From: Phycisphaerae bacterium
GTDB lineage: Bacteria > Planctomycetota > Phycisphaerae > SM23-33
DNA length: 9,368 nucleotides
Assembly (NCBI GenBank): GCA_030610965.1
Contig: JAUWQU010000085.1
Span: 1-9,368, forward strand
Direction of reading: 5' to 3'
Shown: in pieces, positions 8,301-9,368 of the stretch
Numbering within the stretch: position 1 is the first letter of the stretch
Layout of the letters: every line of letters starts with the position of its first letter
The notes under the pieces: generated by a model
What the model was told of the DNA's origin: nothing
What the model saw: only the letters and a program-made list of their open reading frames with translations
Database searches by the model: none
Made by a program: the position numbers and the translations under genes

Positions 8301-8806
8301 GCCAATCCCGCAAAGGTGAGATTGCTGCTGCCAAGGAAGGCGATGGCCGGGTTTACGGGGTCGGGCCTGAAGAGCAAGTAGAGCTTCGCATGGAGCGGAT
8401 GGCGAAGGAACAGCTTGACCGCGACCTTCTTCGCGCGTATCTGGGCGGCGAGGCGCCGAAGCCCTGCTTCGTCCTCATCCGTCGGTACGCCGAGCTCCAG
8501 TTGTTCGCGGAACTCCTCGGCTAGCTTCGTCTTGAGGCGAAGCGCCGTCTGGTTGTCGATTGCCGCATCACGCCTGATCAGACTCATCGCAGTCCGCAGG
8601 TCGTCCTGGGGTAGCCGCTGCATTCCCACAAGGAGCCGGCAGCACTTGCCCTCGCCGCCCGCGTACCGCTCGATGTAGGAGTCCAGTTGCTTCCACCCGC
8701 GCAGGTTGAAGTAGCCCACGCAAAAATCGGAATGGTCGGCTACTTCGAGCGTCTCTTGCAGCGCCGGCAGAAGCCGTTGCTCGATGTTGTCAAATATGCG
8801 CGGCAT
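5345..8806 (-). CDS. PLD-nuclease/SNF2-helicase fusion protein (DrmD-like), 1153 aa
   Basis: Large ATP-dependent DNA translocase fused to a nuclease half-domain; probable motor of a restriction or anti-phage complex. Residues ~1-200 form a PLD-type domain with one HKD-like motif: HAK at 139-141 and GSSNLT at 159-164. A superfamily 2 SNF2-type helicase follows, with Walker A (GLGKT, 283-287), DEAH-box variant DESH (353-356), SATP (384-387), a second RecA lobe with VIVFTQF near 730, ATDVLSEGQNLQ (794-805) and the arginine-finger motif QRVGRVDRIGQ (824-834). A long inter-lobe insert includes an acidic stretch (DDDDNG, 633-638). The C-terminal ~300 residues are not recognised. The ATG at 8806 is chosen because AAAGG lies 6 nt upstream; the frame is open further upstream to a TTG at 8899, but that start has no such support. 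It is the first operon gene, with 27 nt to the methylase. The family call is secure; the DrmD relationship is inferred from architecture. Confidence 0.93.
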   Translation of the reverse strand: MPRIFDNIEQRLLPALQETLEVADHSDFCVGYFNLRGWKQLDSYIERYAGGEGKCCRLLVGMQRLPQDDLRTAMSLIRRDAAIDNQTALRLKTKLAEEFREQLELGVPTDEDEAGLRRLAAQIRAKKVAVKLFLRHPLHAKLYLLFRPDPVNPAIAFLGSSNLTFAGLANQGELNVDVMDHDACQKLAKWFEDRWSDRWCIDISKELADIIESSWARTKPVPPYHIYLKIAWHLSKEARDGLTDFQIPKDFGNKLFEFQKAAVQIAAHHLHNRGGVLLGDVVGLGKTLIATALARIFEDDQGMKTLILCPKNLVPMWEDYRQRYGLRGTVLSLSMATRELPKLPGRYRLVLIDESHNLRNREGKTYRAIQEYVAENESRVILLSATPYNKTYLDLSNQLRLFVAEDKDIGVRPERLLRQLGEDEFTRKHQCPVRSLAAFDHSDYADDWRDLMRRFLVRRTRSFIKDNYAKTDPPSGRMYLTFEDGTKSFFPNRIPKRAKFTIDDKDPNDQYAKMYAPRVVDAIEDLTLPRYGLGNYVAPAHHTPPTPAETKIIDDLSRAGKRLMGFCRTNLFKRLESGGFAFIQSIERHILRNFVYLHAIENGLPLPIGTQDMGLLDARVYDGDEPLPLPNGDDDDNGQRESGQGEAPRTPEDFKARAADVYQNYAKHYQGRFKWLRADVFIPDLAKDLEADALALLEVLKRCGQWDPAKDTKLDALADLLTKQHPKEKVIVFTQFADTVRYLERQLQARGIDALAGVTGDSPNPTALAWRFSPVSNEKRDSIPPDDDLRVLVATDVLSEGQNLQDCAIVVNFDLPWAIIRLVQRVGRVDRIGQKAEKILCYSFLPADGVERIIHLRSRVRQRLTENAEVVGTDEAFFEDDRDDRAIRDLFTEKAGLLDGDSDTEVDLASQAYQIWKNAIDADPELEKVIPALPNVVYSTRPHSPTGGKPEGVLVYLRTADDNDAVAWVDKKGNIVTESQLTILRAAECKPETPALPRLAEHHALVKKGVDLIVQEQKNIGGGLGRPSGARRRTYDRLKRYAEDARGTLFEHEPLFGAIEKAIEEIYRYPLRQLAKDILNRQLRSGVEDEELARLVVNLREDARLCLIHDDEESQEPRIICSMGLSANKDETSWFRPPPKPQAKLPLAQDKGQ

Positions 8807-8950
8807 ACGCTGCCTTTCTCGCCTCTTGAGGCCGCGGCCGAAAGGGGCGAAGCTTTTCGGGTTGTATCCCGGCAGAGACGCGCCTGGCAGCCCCCGCAAA
8901 TTCTGGGACTAAAGGAGCTTCTAATGCGCCCTTCGCGGACCAGATCGTGA
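8807..8950 (-). other. Operon leader with palindromes next to the start site
   Basis: Predicted untranslated leader between the candidate transcription start and the helicase ATG. Close to the ribosome binding site are a 5-bp stem with 2-nt loop (GCCTCAAGAGGC, 8821-8832) and a perfect 10-bp palindrome (GGCCGCGGCC, 8830-8839). They overlap, so they could form alternative structures or be a protein-binding site. Either would allow control of helicase translation or transcription, but both are short and GC-rich and could be chance. No recognised riboswitch or leader-peptide signature is seen. Confidence 0.3.
8813..8820 (-). promoter_or_regulatory. Ribosome binding site deciding the helicase start
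   Basis: GAGAAAGG on the minus strand; its AAAGG core ends 6 nt before the ATG at 8806. This supports the 1153-residue product over the longer frame that opens at a TTG at 8899. Confidence 0.6.
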
Positions 8951-8956
8951 TTGTCA

Positions 8957-8985
8957 ATTATGCAGGAAAGGCAACGGAATAGCAA
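8957..8985 (-). promoter_or_regulatory. Candidate sigma-70-like promoter of the operon
   Basis: On the minus strand TTGCTA (8980-8985, 4 of 6 to the -35 consensus) is followed after exactly 17 nt by CATAAT (8957-8962, 5 of 6 to the -10 consensus). Transcription would start near 8950, giving a leader of about 145 nt before the helicase ATG at 8806. The site sits in an AT-richer pocket and is the only convincing promoter-like pair I found upstream of the operon. The start is not experimentally known and the host's sigma-factor preference is unknown. Confidence 0.5.
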
Positions 8986-9240
8986 TGGCTGTCATTTCGG
9001 CGGCGGCAACAGCACGGCCCCCCGAACGAAGCCCGGCGGCAGCCTGTGGCCCGCGCCGGCCGGGATGACCTTCGGTCTGTCCCCGAAGTTTTCAAATCTG
9101 GTGGTTCATGAAGATGGCTGGGGCGCGAAATCGGCATGCCGGCGATCCCGGATAACTCGACTAAACAATATCGGTGTAATCTCCATTAAAGTTGTGGCCG
9201 GGCCGGTTCTTGATGTGGTTTGGATGCAAAGAAGATGGCT
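8986..9240. other. Non-coding upstream flank
   Basis: No gene could be supported between the candidate operon promoter and the tandem repeats. There is a GC-rich stretch (about 8995-9075) and an AT-richer stretch (about 9150-9195). A plus-strand frame stays open from an ATG at 9065 to the window end but lacks a ribosome binding site and crosses the 43-bp repeats out of phase. A 38-codon minus-strand open stretch ending at 8992 lacks a start codon and could be a gene-end remnant. Confidence 0.5.
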
Positions 9241-9248
9241 GGCGCGCG
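9110..9248 (+). repeat. Pair of 18-bp direct repeats, 121 bp apart
   Basis: GAAGATGGCTGGgGCGCG at 9110-9127 recurs at 9231-9248 with one mismatch (g to c). The intervening sequence is AT-richer and shows no gene. The second copy runs directly into the tandem repeat array that follows. Confidence 0.65.
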
Positions 9249-9368
9249 GTTTTGGTTGTTGCGAAGTGTCATTCGGGGGGTCTGAAGCGCGGTTTGGCGC
9301 GGTTTATGTGGTCTTTCGGTGGGTAGGCAGCGCGGTTTGGCGCGGTTTCGGTGGTCTGTCGGGGGGTC
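9241..9368 (+). repeat. Degenerate 43-45-bp tandem repeat array, truncated by the window
   Basis: AGCGCGGTTTGGCGCGGTTT occurs exactly at 9286-9305 and 9329-9348 (period 43), each followed by a similar tail of the type GTGGTCT..CGG.GGGT. A more diverged unit precedes it at 9241-9285 (GCGCGGTTTTGG ... TCATTCGGGGGGTCT). Each unit itself contains two GCGCGGTTT-like halves. The array continues past the window edge. The period is not a multiple of three, arguing against a coding repeat. The units abut without unique spacers, so it is not a CRISPR array. Confidence 0.65.

Noticed and set aside
7484..8524. Plus-strand open frame of 346 codons opposite the helicase
   Set aside because: Antisense shadow of a gene with clear helicase motifs; no domain signature of its own.
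231..8806. BREX or full DISARM locus
   Set aside because: No BREX partners (PglZ, BrxC and others) and no DrmA or DrmB within the window; only the methylase, helicase and PLD components are comparable.
8911..8950. Eight-codon plus-strand mini-ORF (MRPSRTRS) with a perfect AAAGGAG 6 nt upstream
   Set aside because: It lies antisense to the operon leader, is very short and has no promoter evident; most likely chance.
9065..9368. Plus-strand open frame running off the right edge (MTFGLSPKFSNLVV...)
   Set aside because: No Shine-Dalgarno before the ATG, and it crosses 43-bp repeats that shift phase relative to the frame, so the repeats are not protein repeats. Low stop density in GC-rich repeats explains it.
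9241..9368. CRISPR array
   Set aside because: Units abut directly without unique spacers and are diverged, and no cas genes are present.

Overview
The window holds one four-gene operon, all on the minus strand (reading from position 8806 down to 231), with short non-coding flanks. In order of transcription it encodes: a 1153-residue fusion of a PLD-type nuclease half-domain to an SNF2-type helicase; a 1090-residue Eco57I-type (class gamma) adenine-N6 DNA methyltransferase; a 402-residue stand-alone PLD-type nuclease; and a 202-residue DprA/Smf-like protein of the SLOG superfamily. The genes are packed tightly (27-nt gap, 8-nt overlap, 4-nt gap), so they are probably co-transcribed. A good sigma-70-like promoter candidate lies just upstream of the first gene (-35 at 8980-8985, -10 at 8957-8962).

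The set reads as an anti-phage or restriction-modification system. The methyltransferase would mark host DNA. The helicase would use ATP to translocate on or remodel unmodified DNA, and the PLD domains would cut it. The DprA-like protein could bind single-stranded DNA or a nucleotide ligand. The helicase plus Eco57I-type methylase pairing recalls the DrmD/DrmMI pair of class 1 DISARM, and the stand-alone PLD protein recalls DrmC. No DrmA (helicase) or DrmB (DUF1998) gene is present in the window, and a DprA-like gene is not part of the DISARM core. I therefore call it a compact DISARM-like or ATP-dependent restriction system and do not assign it to a named type.

Composition is mosaic. Hand counts of 60-nt lines give about 62-73% GC over the helicase, the N-terminal two thirds of the methylase and most of the dprA-like gene. 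They give about 45-55% GC from roughly 780 to 3060. That low-GC block starts at the methylase NPPY motif. It covers the target-recognition region, the whole PLD nuclease gene and the first ~20 codons of the dprA-like gene. It looks like a specificity cassette exchanged by recombination.

The flanks carry no convincing gene. The left flank (1-230) has an 18-bp motif resembling a widespread REP-like motif (GGGGACAGTCACC...), an 11-bp tandem duplication and a weak hairpin. The right flank (8986-9368) has an 18-bp imperfect direct repeat and a degenerate 43-45-bp tandem repeat array that runs off the window. The host is a high-GC bacterium. Planctomycetota or a similar environmental lineage is possible from the repeat style, but the sequence does not settle it.
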